Program-made: the position numbers and the translations under genes
Shown here: positions 7,807 to 18,085 of the stretch, piece after piece
Numbering within the stretch: the stretch's first letter is position 1
How the letters are laid out: every line of letters starts with the position of its first letter
Notes under the pieces: model-generated
What the model was told of the DNA's origin: nothing
Seen by the model: only the letters and a program-made list of their open reading frames with translations
Database searches by the model: none
Source: a bacterium
Lineage (GTDB): Bacteria > SZUA-182 > DTGQ01
Direction of reading: 5' to 3'
Length of the DNA: 64,000 nucleotides
Assembly: GCA_040755755.1 (NCBI GenBank)
Contig: JBFLZW010000033.1
Span: 165,010 to 229,009 of the forward strand

Positions 7807-9867
7807 TCAATGAAGCCGTCTTTGCAGATATCTCAGGATAACGTTTTTGGGCCTGTCAGGTGGAATTGGTAATTTGTTTAATTCATCAATAAGGTTATCC
7901 TTGCATCCAAGAAAATCGATGCCCCCATTCCAGGGGACATAATCACTTTTTTCTAATTGATAAAAGGCTTGTTCTCCTTTATTGAGTAAATCCAATATTT
8001 TGAACTTTTCGGACCTGGCCGCATCCATTACATTTTCATTCAAATACTTATTAATATTATAGAGCCCGATTCTGACTTGAGCAAAGCACTGGCAAGCAGT
8101 ACTATTCGCTTTATGTGCTCCATAGAAATCTTTTGATTCGGCTGGTATTTTACTTTCCACGGTTTTGAGAATTTCCAATGCGCGATTTGCTTTTTCAAGT
8201 TGTTCCTGGCAGTATTCCCGGGTTAACCACGGTTGGGGATTTACCATGAGATAAGGGCTTAAATTAAAAGATACTACTTCTGCCATCTCATTTGAAGCAT
8301 TATCAAAAAGAATTTTGCAGGCACGGGGCAAAAAACCTTTATCGATTTCTTCTGGATTATCCGCTACCTGTTTCCAGAGTGGAGGGTTCTCTAAATTCAG
8401 TAAGTATTCACTCCCCGGAGCCTCAATATTCCAGGAATATTCTGCTGTACCCATGACCTGAATTTTTGACATTACCCTGTAGGCTGTATTCCAGTAAATG
8501 TTATCTTTGCCTTCAGCATAAAATGTTCTCGCAAACCTGAAGGAAGTAATATAAGGCCTCTGGATGTCCCAATCTTTTGGTTCAGTTGCATGGTATGCAA
8601 ATGATGGCTGCCTTATCATCCGGCACCAGCGGGAGATATCGTCCGCAGTACCTTCACGGACAACAAGAAAAACATCCTGGGGAATAAGCCGGGTCAATTT
8701 TCCCAGCCAATTGACAATATTGGGATAGCTTGAAGCAGTATATTTCGCCACATAAGGATAAACTACCGTTATGAAGAGAGTGTCCTGGGATGCTTTTTTA
8801 ATTTTATTATAAAATGTATTTATTACATGAGCATCAGCCAGTGCCCGATCTTCACCAAATCGTGTTCGGCATCTGTCACATTTTTTACTCCACAATTCCG
8901 GATCATTGACACCGCCACTATCAATGCAATGGAGATAAATTGCCTTAGCGCCAGTGTTTTGGATAAAATTGGAAAGATCATCTCCTTTTTTCGATAACAA
9001 CTCATCATTACTCCAACAGAAAAGCATTCCTCTATGACCGATCATTCCTGAATAAGGATAATAATACTGATTTGCCCCTTGGGGTACCGGAGCTTCCCCA
9101 ATATTCCACCAGCCGTCATACACTATCCGGATGCCCCGTTCCCATGCGTAGTCATTGATATTTTTAAACCATTCTTTATCGCTGGTCAAGGTATCATGAT
9201 TGTACGAAAAACCAGACCAGATCATATTGATTTTATGGCGCAAAGCAAAATCGATGGTTGCTTTTGCCTGAGCACGGCAAGCGATAATACTGTCTGCCGT
9301 CCGGTACGTAAAATCCGGCTTATCCCATATATCATACCTGGCAATACAGAGAGAATCGCCAGCCTTTTTGAGTAAGCTTCGGAGTGTGATGCAGCCATAC
9401 AAAGTGCCTTGATCACCTCCCCCGCCGATGAGAATCAATTGCTTGGTTCCACGAGTAAAAAACTTGATGACATAGCCCTGTTCACCCGGATCTTGATACT
9501 CGAGGTTATGAGAGTGGCAAAGCTCTTGAATCCAGGGTGATTTTAAATTACCTACAATTATTGAATTATCGCTTACTTCATTGATACTGGCGTATATTTT
9601 TTCTGGTAATGCCGCGCCTCCAAGTGACTTTACCTGAGCATTTACCTCTTCTATTCCTATTTGATGCTTTCTATTGGCAATATTTTCAACTACAAAAGCA
9701 GAAGCAGCCGTGACAGGTATCGATCCCGATAGTTCTGTAACCTTTTTCGGCAGTGGAATAAGCAACAAGTCATTTACCTGGGATTGAGCATGGGCAGGCT
9801 GAATTATTACGATGACAATAAGGATGACAATAGCCAGATGAGTTTTGGCGAGTAACGGTTTATCCAT
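7807..9867 (-). CDS. Exported glycoside hydrolase-like protein with GH20-type N-terminal domain
   Basis: A 686-residue protein with an N-terminal hydrophobic signal segment ending near AHAQSQ (residues ~10-30). Residues ~35-180 resemble the non-catalytic GH20b-type domain seen before hexosaminidase or alpha-glucuronidase barrels (LLIPLPKKV; EQGYVIKF; GGGGDQGTLYGCITLRSLL). The rest looks like a TIM-barrel hydrolase with many Trp/Tyr residues (VYDGWWNIGEAP; YLHCIDSGGVNDPELW), plus a Cys-rich patch (KKCDRCRTRF). It is probably exported to act on an amino-sugar or uronic-acid glycan. It lies opposite to the polysaccharide genes, so it is separately transcribed. The exact family and substrate are uncertain. 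Confidence 0.6.
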   Translation of the reverse strand: MDKPLLAKTHLAIVILIVIVIIQPAHAQSQVNDLLLIPLPKKVTELSGSIPVTAASAFVVENIANRKHQIGIEEVNAQVKSLGGAALPEKIYASINEVSDNSIIVGNLKSPWIQELCHSHNLEYQDPGEQGYVIKFFTRGTKQLILIGGGGDQGTLYGCITLRSLLKKAGDSLCIARYDIWDKPDFTYRTADSIIACRAQAKATIDFALRHKINMIWSGFSYNHDTLTSDKEWFKNINDYAWERGIRIVYDGWWNIGEAPVPQGANQYYYPYSGMIGHRGMLFCWSNDELLSKKGDDLSNFIQNTGAKAIYLHCIDSGGVNDPELWSKKCDRCRTRFGEDRALADAHVINTFYNKIKKASQDTLFITVVYPYVAKYTASSYPNIVNWLGKLTRLIPQDVFLVVREGTADDISRWCRMIRQPSFAYHATEPKDWDIQRPYITSFRFARTFYAEGKDNIYWNTAYRVMSKIQVMGTAEYSWNIEAPGSEYLLNLENPPLWKQVADNPEEIDKGFLPRACKILFDNASNEMAEVVSFNLSPYLMVNPQPWLTREYCQEQLEKANRALEILKTVESKIPAESKDFYGAHKANSTACQCFAQVRIGLYNINKYLNENVMDAARSEKFKILDLLNKGEQAFYQLEKSDYVPWNGGIDFLGCKDNLIDELNKLPIPPDRPKNVILRYLQRRLH

Positions 9868-9938
9868 ATAGCTGCGAATCTCTCTTAAAACCTGTTGTTA
9901 TGAATATTGAGGCTGCTTAATTTTAGAGACAAAGAGAT

Positions 9939-9983
9939 AAAGGCACAAGAGCCGAATTTGCGGCTTTCGTATTGAGTGCCTTT
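9939..9983. repeat. Nested inverted repeat in the intergenic region
   Basis: Outer arms AAAGGCAC (9939-9946) and GTGCCTTT (9976-9983) enclose inner arms GCCG (9951-9954) and CGGC (9961-9964). The symmetry and the AGAGACAAAGAG-like flank resemble other fold-back repeats in this window. No T-run follows, so a simple terminator is unlikely. The rest of 9868-10175 is AT-rich and holds the promoter region of the dehydrogenase; nothing else was recognised in it. Confidence 0.5.
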
Positions 9984-10175
9984 GTTCCTGATATAACGCT
10001 TCATTTTTTTATTCGGAAGATACATACCAATTCAACGACTGATGAACGACAACCGCTTATGGTACGAAGCCGCATTTGAGAGATCAATAAAATAAAATCA
10101 GGCATAAGATTAATATTTAATATTATTATATCCTAATATTAAATTCAAGGGAAATAAAATATCGAAAGGGGAAAT

Positions 10176-11480
10176 ATGCTACTTGAAAAAATTAAAAACA
10201 GAACAGCCCAGATAGGGATAATCGGCCTTGGCTATGTCGGTCTGCCCTTGGTCAGAGAGTTTTATCGAAGCGGCTTTTCAGTAACCGGCTTTGATGTGGA
10301 TCAGGCCAAGGTGGATATGCTTAGATCCGGAAGGAGTTATATCAGGCACATTCCTTCAGAAATGATCAGGGAAATGGTCACCGACGGACGATTTCAGGCC
10401 ACGACGGATTTTTCCCGATTAACCGGGCAGGATGCGATCATTATTTGTGTTCCAACTCCTCTCAACGTTAACCGGGAGCCTGATATGTTTTATGTCTTTG
10501 GTACAACCAGAACAATCGCCAGATATCTGAAGAAGGGGCAATTGATTGTTCTGGAAAGCACCACTTATCCGGGGACCACGGATGAAGATATGCGGGCCAT
10601 TCTGGAAAATACGGACCTTCATGCCGGATATGACTTTTATCTGGCCTTCTCCCCCGAACGGGAGGACCCGAATAATTCCAAATACTCGACCAGAACCATT
10701 CCCAAGGTCGTGGGAGGCTATACGCCGCAGTGCCTTGAGGTTGCCCTTGCCCTGTACAATTGCATCGTCGAGAGAACCATTCCGGTTTCCTCAACCAGGG
10801 TGGCCGAAGCGACAAAATTGCTCGAAAATATTTTCCGGGCGGTGAATATTGCCCTGGTCAATGAGATGAAGATGCTGTTTGACCGGATGGGGATAGATGT
10901 CTGGGAGGTCATCAATGCCGCGGCCACCAAGCCCTTTGGCTACACGCCCTTTTATCCGGGACCGGGTCTTGGGGGACACTGCATCCCGATCGATCCCTTT
11001 TATCTGACCTGGAAGGCACGGGAGTATGACTTCAATACCCGATTTATCGAGCTTGCCGGAGAAGTAAATACCGGAATGCCCTACTATGTCGTCCAAAAGA
11101 CCATGGATGCCCTGAATGAGCGTGGCAAAAGCCTGAAAGGGGCACGGGTGCTGGTTCTGGGGATTGCCTACAAAAAAGATGTTGACGACCCGCGGGAATC
11201 CCCATCCTTCAAGGTAATCGAGCTGTACCAGAGCAAGGGAGCTGTCGTGGACTACAACGACCCGTATGTTCCTGCACTTCCCCAAATGCGGCATCATGCC
11301 CTGAGCATGAAATCCGTTCCGCTCACCGAGCACACGGTCTCTTCCTATGATGCCGTGGTCATCGTGACCGACCATTCTGATTATGACTACAAGTGGCTGT
11401 ATTCCAGAGCCAATCTGATTATCGATACCAGAAACGCCATGGGCGTCTCGTTGAATGATGAAAAGGTTGTAAAAGCATAA
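10176..11480 (+). CDS. Nucleotide-sugar dehydrogenase (UDP-GlcNAc/UDP-ManNAc 6-dehydrogenase, WbpA/WecC-like)
   Basis: A 434-residue cytoplasmic enzyme that oxidises the C6 alcohol of a UDP-sugar to an acid using two NAD+. The NAD-binding motif is [10 protein letters not shown] (residues ~15-24). The catalytic Cys lies in [17 protein letters not shown] (near residue 265). The C-terminal UDP-binding domain contains [16 protein letters not shown]. The length and GGHCIPIDP form match the WbpA/WecC branch rather than UDP-glucose dehydrogenase. The start ATG follows AAAGGGG. It likely supplies a uronic-acid sugar for the exopolysaccharide. UDP-GlcNAc and UDP-ManNAc cannot be distinguished; the nearby epimerase remnant hints at ManNAc originally. 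Confidence 0.86.
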   Translation: MLLEKIKNRTAQIGIIGLGYVGLPLVREFYRSGFSVTGFDVDQAKVDMLRSGRSYIRHIPSEMIREMVTDGRFQATTDFSRLTGQDAIIICVPTPLNVNREPDMFYVFGTTRTIARYLKKGQLIVLESTTYPGTTDEDMRAILENTDLHAGYDFYLAFSPEREDPNNSKYSTRTIPKVVGGYTPQCLEVALALYNCIVERTIPVSSTRVAEATKLLENIFRAVNIALVNEMKMLFDRMGIDVWEVINAAATKPFGYTPFYPGPGLGGHCIPIDPFYLTWKAREYDFNTRFIELAGEVNTGMPYYVVQKTMDALNERGKSLKGARVLVLGIAYKKDVDDPRESPSFKVIELYQSKGAVVDYNDPYVPALPQMRHHALSMKSVPLTEHTVSSYDAVVIVTDHSDYDYKWLYSRANLIIDTRNAMGVSLNDEKVVKA

Positions 11481-11496
11481 TAAAGGGGGAAAGTAT

Positions 11497-11520
11497 ATGG
11501 TTATGGTTATGGTTATGGTT
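11497..11520 (+). repeat. Four tandem ATGGTT hexanucleotides at a start codon
   Basis: ATGGTT occurs four times in a row, each unit giving an in-frame ATG, immediately before AAGACACTGG of the PEP-CTERM-like gene. A strong ribosome site (AAAGGGGGA, 11482-11490) precedes unit one. Gain or loss of units keeps the frame but changes the distance between ribosome site and the last ATG and the length of the signal-peptide n-region. Confidence 0.85.
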
Positions 11521-12168
11521 AAGACACTGGCTTTTTTGTGCATTTTATTATTGCTTGGAGGAGTGGTTGAAACAGCGAGGGCTGATTGCATTGAATTTTC
11601 TGAAATATTTTTAGGCACAGCCCATGACGCCGATTTTTTTAGCCTTGAACGAGGTTGGCGTGGAGAATTCCAGTTTGATTTAACAGCAGCCGGAAATCCG
11701 GCGAAATTGTATAACCAGAACGGTGAGGAATTAGTCTCGGTTCAGGCAGGCATAGATGAAGCGGGTTATAACATGAGCCTCTATAACCCTCCCTGCGAGG
11801 GAGAGTTGAGTTTTGTCTTTTCCGATAATGATCCCCAGCGTGAATTAATTACTATATACACCGGGCTGTACGATGGCAGCGACCTTGTTTATTCAATGGT
11901 ATACAACCTAGGCAGAAAGGGAGGAGCAAGGCAATATGCCCCACTGAGGATCGATTTGGCATCGGAAGGGCTGCTGGACTACCTGGCAGATGGTCAATTC
12001 GCATCTTTCGTAATTTGCCCGATAATTCCCGGTATAGAGGACAATGATATCCGAATCGACCAGGCTGCTTTAACCGTGAGCGCAACTCCCGTGCCGATAC
12101 CTTCTGCCTGTCTGCTGTTTTTTTCGGGGTTAATCGGACTGGCAGGGATCAGGAGGAAATTTGCTTAA
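11497..12168 (+). CDS. Exported PEP-CTERM-like surface protein
   Basis: A 223-residue protein with an N-terminal signal peptide (hydrophobic stretch LAFLCILLLLGG, probable cleavage after TARA). Its tripartite C-terminal sorting tail consists of VPIPS, the hydrophobic ACLLFFSGLIGLAGI and the basic RRKFA. The VPxP form instead of PEP is the variant used by some deltaproteobacterial exosortases and matches the EpsI-like gene at the window start. The middle region is a beta-rich extracellular domain of unknown function. It is predicted to be cut and transferred to the cell surface or matrix. It starts within an ATGGTT repeat, so the precise first Met is uncertain. Confidence 0.78.
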   Translation: MVMVMVMVKTLAFLCILLLLGGVVETARADCIEFSEIFLGTAHDADFFSLERGWRGEFQFDLTAAGNPAKLYNQNGEELVSVQAGIDEAGYNMSLYNPPCEGELSFVFSDNDPQRELITIYTGLYDGSDLVYSMVYNLGRKGGARQYAPLRIDLASEGLLDYLADGQFASFVICPIIPGIEDNDIRIDQAALTVSATPVPIPSACLLFFSGLIGLAGIRRKFA

Positions 12169-12176
12169 GTTTCCTG

Positions 12177-12500
12177 TCACGGCATATGCTGCTCAAGCTC
12201 GCTCAGTGCTTCTTTCAGCCTGTCTACATCCGCCTCGGCAGCAAGTCTGTTTTTATCGTTTTTGCAGCCAAGCTCCAGAGACTTGGCGATAGTTTGAATC
12301 TTCTCTATTCTGAGATTTCCCGCCATGCCTTTCAGAGCGTGGGCAGTTCTGGCTGCCTGATCGAAATCATCCAGGCTGATCGCCTTATGCAGCTCTTCGA
12401 TTGATTCTTTTACCTGGATAATGAGGTAGTCAAGAAGCTCATGGTAGGATGCCTTATCGATTCCAAGCTCTGCCAGAGTTTTTTGCTCATCTGGTTGCAT
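12177..12500 (-). CDS. HPt (histidine phosphotransfer) domain protein
   Basis: A 107-residue all-helical protein with the phosphotransfer signature TAHALKGMAGNL; His54 is the predicted phosphate-accepting residue. HPt proteins shuttle phosphate between receiver domains of hybrid kinases and response regulators. It is the last gene of a four-gene minus-strand cluster that contains a hybrid kinase with two receiver domains, which is a natural phosphate donor. It ends 8 bp from the stop of the convergent PEP-CTERM-like gene, with no room for a large terminator. Confidence 0.88.
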   Translation of the reverse strand: MQPDEQKTLAELGIDKASYHELLDYLIIQVKESIEELHKAISLDDFDQAARTAHALKGMAGNLRIEKIQTIAKSLELGCKNDKNRLAAEADVDRLKEALSELEQHMP

Positions 12501-12525
12501 GCTGCATTCTCCTCCTTCCGATTCG

Positions 12526-12555
12526 ATCCAATCTACTTTAACCCAATCTACTTCA
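12526..12555. repeat. 15-bp tandem duplication across the pstS-like stop codon
   Basis: ATCCAATCTACTTTA (12526-12540) is followed by ACCCAATCTACTTCA (12541-12555), 13 of 15 bases identical. It spans the end of the PstS-like gene and the start of the spacer to the HPt gene. Similar 15-bp tandem duplications occur at 58710 and 63466. Confidence 0.7.
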
Positions 12556-13591
12556 ATATAGGTTCACCATTATACGTAACCGATTTGATGTTCGCTTCGG
12601 CCTTGACTAAGGCAGCCTTGGGCAGCGTTGCATATTTCAGAGGTCCGGCATATTCCTGCCCCCCATGGATCATCCACCACAGCAGCTTCACGGTCCGGTC
12701 GGCCTGCTCCCGTGATCTTCCCTGGTAATTCTGCTCCTTATACAGGAGCAGCCAGGTAAAACTGCTGATCGGATACCCGTCAGGAGCGTCGGTGTCGGTG
12801 ATCGATACCCTGGTATCATCCGGTATGGCGATATTGGCAGCCAGGCTTGTTGACTGAAGACCCGCCTTGACGAACACTCCATGTTTATTTTGAACAGAAT
12901 CTACCGGCATACCATGCGCTAGGGCATAAGCCAATTCGACATAGCCGATACTCCCTAAAAACTGCTTCAGCAAACCGGCAACTCCGCCGTTTCCTTTGGC
13001 ACCCACTCCTGTCGGCCAGTCAACGGCTTTGCCTCTGCCAATCTTTTCTTTCCACTCCCGACTTACCTTTGACAGGTAATCGGTGAAGATAAAGGTAGTT
13101 CCGCTTTCCTCGGACCGATGCACCACGACGATATTGAGGGCCGGGAGTTTTACTCCAGGATTTATGGCCTGTATGGCGGGATCATCCCATCGGGTGATTT
13201 TCCCGATGAATATATCTGAAAGTAAAGCGGGAGTGAATTTCAGAGCAGGATTTCCCGGCAGGTTATGCGTTACCGAGACTGCACCCAGACATATGGGTAT
13301 ATGGAGGATATGGGAAGGGGTCTCCTTCATTTTCTCATCGCTGAGGAAGGCATCGGATGCTGCAAAGTCTACGTTTTGTTCAAAGAGATGCTTCTGCCCG
13401 GCACCCGATCCGACAGCCTGATAATTGATTCTGACCTGGAATTTTTGATAATATGCATCGAACATCTTTTCATAGAGAGGATGAGGGAAGGTTGCTCCTG
13501 CCCCGGCTAACTCCTGGCTTTGCGCTCCGGCCAACGGATATCCGCTGGTCAAAAGAGCTCCGAAAAGGAAAATCAGGAATATTCTTCTCAT
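12548..13591 (-). CDS. pstS: PstS-like periplasmic phosphate-binding protein (copy 1, in signalling operon)
   Basis: A 347-residue periplasmic binding protein with a signal peptide ([17 protein letters not shown]). PstS motifs: [26 protein letters not shown] and [10 protein letters not shown] near the N-terminus, and [18 protein letters not shown] in the middle. It binds inorganic phosphate for the Pst importer. I chose the ATG at 13591 because a GGAGG lies 7 bases upstream and the signal peptide begins there; an in-frame start at 13648 would add 19 residues. Its 5' part overlaps the 3' end of the hybrid kinase by ~120 bp. With no transporter subunits beside it and an HPt gene after it, a sensing role alongside the kinase is plausible (inference). 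Confidence 0.85.
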   Translation of the reverse strand: MRRIFLIFLFGALLTSGYPLAGAQSQELAGAGATFPHPLYEKMFDAYYQKFQVRINYQAVGSGAGQKHLFEQNVDFAASDAFLSDEKMKETPSHILHIPICLGAVSVTHNLPGNPALKFTPALLSDIFIGKITRWDDPAIQAINPGVKLPALNIVVVHRSEESGTTFIFTDYLSKVSREWKEKIGRGKAVDWPTGVGAKGNGGVAGLLKQFLGSIGYVELAYALAHGMPVDSVQNKHGVFVKAGLQSTSLAANIAIPDDTRVSITDTDAPDGYPISSFTWLLLYKEQNYQGRSREQADRTVKLLWWMIHGGQEYAGPLKYATLPKAALVKAEANIKSVTYNGEPILK

Positions 13592-16397
13592 CTTTCGCCT
13601 CCAGTTTATCGGATTGAGACCTGCACACTTCGATAGTGGTGTATACACTGACCGGTTTTCCCCATCTGAGGATCTTTTCTTTCAACCGGTTTGGATTAAC
13701 CGGCTTTGACAGATAGTCATTCATCCCGGCAGCCAGGACTCTTTCCTTATCCTCTTTCATGGCATCGGCTGTCAGGGCAATAATGGGAAGTTCCCTGTTT
13801 CCGCTGTCACGGATTTCCCGGACAGCGGAAAGCCCATCCATAACAGGCATCTGGATATCCATCAAAACCAGGTTGTACTGATTTGCTTTTGCCTTTGCAA
13901 CGGCCTCCTGTCCATTCGATACTAAATCCACCTCACAGCCCCAATTTTTCAGTAATATCTCGATGAGTTTTTGATTAACGACAATGTCTTCAGCTACAAG
14001 AATCTTCAGGCCATTGAGAAGTGCATCATCGGGCTGGCCTTCAGGTGCCCCCTGAGTTCCCTGAGGTTTGATTCCCAGTGTTGTTTGCATAGTCCTGAGA
14101 AGGTCTGATCTCAGAATTGGCTTGGATAGATAGGCATCGAATCCTGATTCAGTGAGCTTCCTGACATTTTCCGATCCCACATCGGATGGCAGGGCAATAA
14201 GCTTTATGCCCTGGTATTTGTCTTGTTTTCGTATCCTTTTGGCAAGCTCATAACCATCCATATCCGGCATCATAATGTCGGAAAGAATGATATCAGGCAT
14301 TTCGGACTGGCTGGATAAATAGTCCAATGCCTCTCTGGCCGAAGATGTCCTGGCGGGAACTGTCATCCGGGCATCCCGGCAATACATTTCCAGGATGTAA
14401 CGGGAATGATCATTGTCATCAACAATAAGAACCCTTTTATCCTGAAGCTGCTCCAGGCAGGGTACCCCCTCGGCAGCATCAGGAGCACAGGCAGCTTCCT
14501 GAAGCTTGAGAGTGATGATAAATTCACTCCCTTTCCCTTCTTCCGAAATAAGCTGGATACTTCCTCCCATAAGTTCAACCAGAGCCTTGGCAATGGCCAG
14601 GCCCAGCCCGGTTCCTCCGTATCTTCTGGTAGTGGAAGAGTCAGCCTGGGTGAAAGGGCGAAAGATGAGCTGCTGCTTACCCTTGGAAATGCCGATGCCG
14701 GTATCTTTGACCGATAACCGCACGGTCTTTGTCCCCCCGGTCGTTGCAGCTTCACAACCTACCTCCAGCCCGATCTCACCCTTTGGGGTAAACTTTATGG
14801 CATTACTTAAAAGGTTTAATAATATCTGCCGTATCCGGGTTGGATCACCCCGAAGACCCTTCGGAGTGTTTTTTTCAACGTTGCAGTAAAGCTCCACGCT
14901 ATTGCCCTTCAGCATGGGTCTTACTATCTTTAGTACCTGCCTGATCAAAGCCTCCGGATCGAAATTTACATTTTCAAGCTCGATTTCTCCAGCCTCGATT
15001 TTGGAAATATCCAGAATATCATTGATAAGGCACAGGAGTACTTCCCCGCTTTTGCGGATCGTGTCTACATAATCCTTCTGTAAATCATCCAGTGAGGTAT
15101 TACTGAGGAGGTCGGAAAAACCGATAACCGCATTCATGGGAGTACGGATTTCATGGGACATATTGGCCAGAAATTCGCTTTTGGCCTGACTGGAAATTTC
15201 CGCTTTTTCCCTGGCGTGTTCAAGCTCCTCGGTTTTCATGTAATAGTAGCCCCCGGCCATGAAAATTAAACACAGGAGGACCAGTGCCATGAAAAGGTTT
15301 CTTGAGTGCTTTTTGATCGGTGCTGCGATTTCATCATAGTCCAGAGTGGCATCTATTGACCAGAAAGTATTGCCAACCATGACAGGAGCATAGGCTATTA
15401 ACTTTTTCGTAACCTGGCCGCTGCCTGCTTTTGAGCCGCTCAGAAGGGTCCTCCCCCTGAAAAAGCTCCCCAAAGGAGCAAGTAATCCCTTGCTTTTATT
15501 CTGACTTTCACCGGAGAGGTTCACCCCTCTTGGGTTGAGAGTGCTATAAATGCTCACTCCCTTCTCTCCCTGGCTCGCTTTTTGTATGAGGGTCCTTACC
15601 TCTGGCCAGTTGTCAGCCGGAACCATCTCTTCTCTCAAGGCCATAACATTTCTGCCAATGTATTCGGAATTGGGATGGCTGATGATCAGGCCGCGATCAT
15701 TAACGACTTCAACCGTGGTTTTTTCACGTCCCCTGGCCTGACTTACGAGATTATCGATTACGTAAACATAGATTACCGCCCGAAGCATGCCGATAAACTT
15801 TTCCCCTTCAAAAACAGGAAAACAAATAGAAAAGGACTGTATCCCTGCTTCTTCGGAAGACAGATTACTGATATGAGGCTGGTGCCTCTCCGCAACAAAT
15901 TTCACGTCCGGTTTTTGAGCATAATTATTACCAAGCTCACTTTTGACGTAAGGAGCTATATTCCTGACCGTTCCTTCAGCATCAAGCAGGTAAAGCACAC
16001 GGACCCATCCTCTAAAATTTATGAAAGTATACTCAAGGGGGGAATAATTATGCAGGGAAGGAGCGATATCTGTCAGGTTCTGTGAAACGCTCTTTTGAAT
16101 CGTGGGATTCAGAGACAGGATTTCCAGCTCATCCTGAATATGATTAACAATCGCCTGAAGTGCTTGTGCTTCTGATTGTGCAAGAGCCAACAGGTGATGC
16201 TGGGTTATTTCTATAATTGACCTTTCAAATTCTTCCGTGTCAGACTTGGCCAGATAGATGACACTGGCTATAACCGCAACCAAAGTAACGGCCATGGCCC
16301 GATATTTCCAGGTAGTTTTTTTATTCATCAGTGACTCTGCTCTCGAAGAGCAGTCCCGCTTACCAGGTTTTTCCAGTCTTCCACTTTCCTTCTTCAT
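13470..16397 (-). CDS. Hybrid sensor histidine kinase (dCache-HisKA-HATPase-REC-REC)
   Basis: A membrane sensor kinase of ~975 residues. A first transmembrane helix near residue 40, a large extracytoplasmic Cache-like sensor region (~60-370) and a second helix ([19 protein letters not shown]) are followed by the HisKA motif [19 protein letters not shown] carrying the phosphorylated His. The ATPase domain has [22 protein letters not shown] and GTGLGLAI. Two receiver domains follow (phospho-Asp in [11 protein letters not shown] and [11 protein letters not shown]). The start at 16397 gives a 4-bp ATGA overlap with the upstream gene; a TTG at 16409 is also open. The last ~40 codons overlap the pstS-like gene in another frame, and this tail is low in recognisable structure. 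Confidence 0.88.
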   Translation of the reverse strand: MKKESGRLEKPGKRDCSSRAESLMNKKTTWKYRAMAVTLVAVIASVIYLAKSDTEEFERSIIEITQHHLLALAQSEAQALQAIVNHIQDELEILSLNPTIQKSVSQNLTDIAPSLHNYSPLEYTFINFRGWVRVLYLLDAEGTVRNIAPYVKSELGNNYAQKPDVKFVAERHQPHISNLSSEEAGIQSFSICFPVFEGEKFIGMLRAVIYVYVIDNLVSQARGREKTTVEVVNDRGLIISHPNSEYIGRNVMALREEMVPADNWPEVRTLIQKASQGEKGVSIYSTLNPRGVNLSGESQNKSKGLLAPLGSFFRGRTLLSGSKAGSGQVTKKLIAYAPVMVGNTFWSIDATLDYDEIAAPIKKHSRNLFMALVLLCLIFMAGGYYYMKTEELEHAREKAEISSQAKSEFLANMSHEIRTPMNAVIGFSDLLSNTSLDDLQKDYVDTIRKSGEVLLCLINDILDISKIEAGEIELENVNFDPEALIRQVLKIVRPMLKGNSVELYCNVEKNTPKGLRGDPTRIRQILLNLLSNAIKFTPKGEIGLEVGCEAATTGGTKTVRLSVKDTGIGISKGKQQLIFRPFTQADSSTTRRYGGTGLGLAIAKALVELMGGSIQLISEEGKGSEFIITLKLQEAACAPDAAEGVPCLEQLQDKRVLIVDDNDHSRYILEMYCRDARMTVPARTSSAREALDYLSSQSEMPDIILSDIMMPDMDGYELAKRIRKQDKYQGIKLIALPSDVGSENVRKLTESGFDAYLSKPILRSDLLRTMQTTLGIKPQGTQGAPEGQPDDALLNGLKILVAEDIVVNQKLIEILLKNWGCEVDLVSNGQEAVAKAKANQYNLVLMDIQMPVMDGLSAVREIRDSGNRELPIIALTADAMKEDKERVLAAGMNDYLSKPVNPNRLKEKILRWGKPVSVYTTIEVCRSQSDKLEAKDEKNIPDFPFRSSFDQRISVGRSAKPGVSRGRSNLPSSSL

Positions 16398-17893
16398 GCC
16401 AGCCTGCAATTACTCCCGCCAGTCATTTTCCATAAACACACGACCACACTTTTATCCAGCTTTCCCTGATCAGCTTCTTTGAAGAGAATGGCAAAAGCCT
16501 CCTGTTTCGGCATTCCTTTCCGGTAAGGCCGGTCAGTGAGCAGAGCGTCATAGATATCGGCTACGCACATGATCCTGCTGGCAAGAGAGATATCATCCCC
16601 TTTTAGGGCATCGGGATAGCCGCTGCCGTCAAGTTTTTCATGGTGATGACGGATTGCCTCCAGGGCAGGTCCGAGCGTTCTTTTGAGAGGCAGACACATC
16701 TTATAGCCGATATCGGCGTGACTCTTCATGATTTCCCACTCTTTGGCGTCCAGTGGACCGGGTTTATTCAGGATATGTCCGGGAATGGCGATCTTGCCGA
16801 TATCGTGTAAAATACCCCCAAGCCGTATGGCCTCGTTTTCCCGTGCAGACAGGCCCATCCTTTTTCCCAGATCCACGGCCATGCTGGAAACCCGCTGAAT
16901 ATGTCCCTGAGTATAAGCATCCTTGGCCTCGACCATGTTGGCCAGGGAAATCAGGACATCCTCGATGCTGATCAGGTTGCTGTTCAGGGTTTTGACCTTG
17001 ATCAGCGATCGCGTCCTTGCCAGAAGCTCCACCCTGTTCAGCGGCTTATGGATGAAGTCATCGGCCCCTGCTTCTATGCCCTTGATTTTAGCTTCCGTCT
17101 CATCCAGCGAGGTGACCATGATTACGGGAATAAGCCGGGTAGCTTCACCCTCCTTCAACCGGCGGCAGACTTCATAGCCATCAAGGCCGGGCATGAGGAT
17201 ATCCAGGAGCACCAGATCGATATCCACATTATTGACTATATAAAGAGCCTCCTCCCCGCTATGGGCTTGAAATACCTCATAATTTAAGGGAAGGAGCATA
17301 TGTTCCAGGAGCATGATATTGAGCTGCTTATCGTCAACCACCAGTACCTTCGGCTTCTGGATATCGGAAGGAGTCTCTTCCTTTTTATAGAAATACAGCT
17401 TGTTTTTCCCCCTGATTTTGGCCTGGAACAATGCGTCCTGTGCTTTTTTAATCAGGCACTCTTTATTTGCGGCATCTTGGGGGAACGAGGCGATGCCCAC
17501 GCTGACGGTAAGCTCTCCCCGGTAAGCTTCCCTGACAGCGGCTCTGATTCTTTCCATCGAAGAGAACAGGTTGTCGGACCTGGTGAGAAGAACGGCAAAT
17601 CGGTCATTGGCATACCGTGCCGCCAGATCGGATTGCCGGATGTTCTCTCTGATCAGCCCGGCCAATTCTCTGAGCACGCGGTCCCCCTGCATCGGACCAT
17701 GCTGCTTGTTGTAGCTGGCATAGGAATCTACATCGATAAAGGCCAGGGTGAGCGGCTCTCCATACCGCTGTGATTTCTTAATTTCCCAATCCAGACATGC
17801 CTGGAAAAAACCATGATTAAACAAACCGGTCAGGCTGTCGATGAAAGGGGCATGAGTTTGTTTTTCATAGTCTTGCTCAAGCTGCTGATCCAT
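16394..17893 (-). CDS. Degenerate GGDEF - REC - HD-GYP response regulator
   Basis: A 499-residue cytoplasmic protein. Residues ~15-165 form a GGDEF fold, but the signature is ANDRF (95-99) instead of GGDEF, so diguanylate cyclase activity is unlikely. Residues ~182-300 are a receiver domain (VLVVDD; phospho-Asp231 in [11 protein letters not shown]). Residues ~310-490 are an HD-GYP phosphodiesterase domain with an intact HD pair (363-364, [15 protein letters not shown]) and the GYP segment (LDGSGYP, 425-427), predicted to hydrolyse cyclic di-GMP. It is the first gene of the cluster and overlaps the kinase by 4 bp, so it is a likely output of that kinase. The degenerate domain may serve to bind nucleotide. 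Confidence 0.88.
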   Translation of the reverse strand: MDQQLEQDYEKQTHAPFIDSLTGLFNHGFFQACLDWEIKKSQRYGEPLTLAFIDVDSYASYNKQHGPMQGDRVLRELAGLIRENIRQSDLAARYANDRFAVLLTRSDNLFSSMERIRAAVREAYRGELTVSVGIASFPQDAANKECLIKKAQDALFQAKIRGKNKLYFYKKEETPSDIQKPKVLVVDDKQLNIMLLEHMLLPLNYEVFQAHSGEEALYIVNNVDIDLVLLDILMPGLDGYEVCRRLKEGEATRLIPVIMVTSLDETEAKIKGIEAGADDFIHKPLNRVELLARTRSLIKVKTLNSNLISIEDVLISLANMVEAKDAYTQGHIQRVSSMAVDLGKRMGLSARENEAIRLGGILHDIGKIAIPGHILNKPGPLDAKEWEIMKSHADIGYKMCLPLKRTLGPALEAIRHHHEKLDGSGYPDALKGDDISLASRIMCVADIYDALLTDRPYRKGMPKQEAFAILFKEADQGKLDKSVVVCLWKMTGGSNCRLA

Positions 17894-17997
17894 TCAGCCC
17901 TCCATAACGGTTGAGATTAGGCATCTTCTCCTTTTTTCATCGGTAGCCTTGCGGATGGACTTCAGAAGTCTTGCCGGAGAGCGATCTTCGGCCATCG

Positions 17998-18030
17998 TCT
18001 TATTAATTTCTAACACTCTTCTTATAAAAG
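17998..18030 (+). promoter_or_regulatory. Weak 11-bp-period direct repeats upstream of the 807-residue gene
   Basis: TCTTATTAATT, TCTAACACTCT and TCTTATAAAAG lie head to tail with an 11-bp period, 56 bp before the start codon. The pattern recalls the better repeats at 20975 and 25731 but is less conserved. Pho-box identity is only a suggestion. Confidence 0.25.
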
Positions 18031-18085
18031 CCCAACATTCATATGGAATAATATTGATGTAACCAACAATGGAGGTACGAATACT

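Noticed and set aside
10791-11618. 275-codon minus-strand frame opposite the nucleotide-sugar dehydrogenase
   Set aside because: It lies entirely antisense to a well-supported gene and its repeat-encoded start (ITITITIY) is the complement of the ATGGTT tract.
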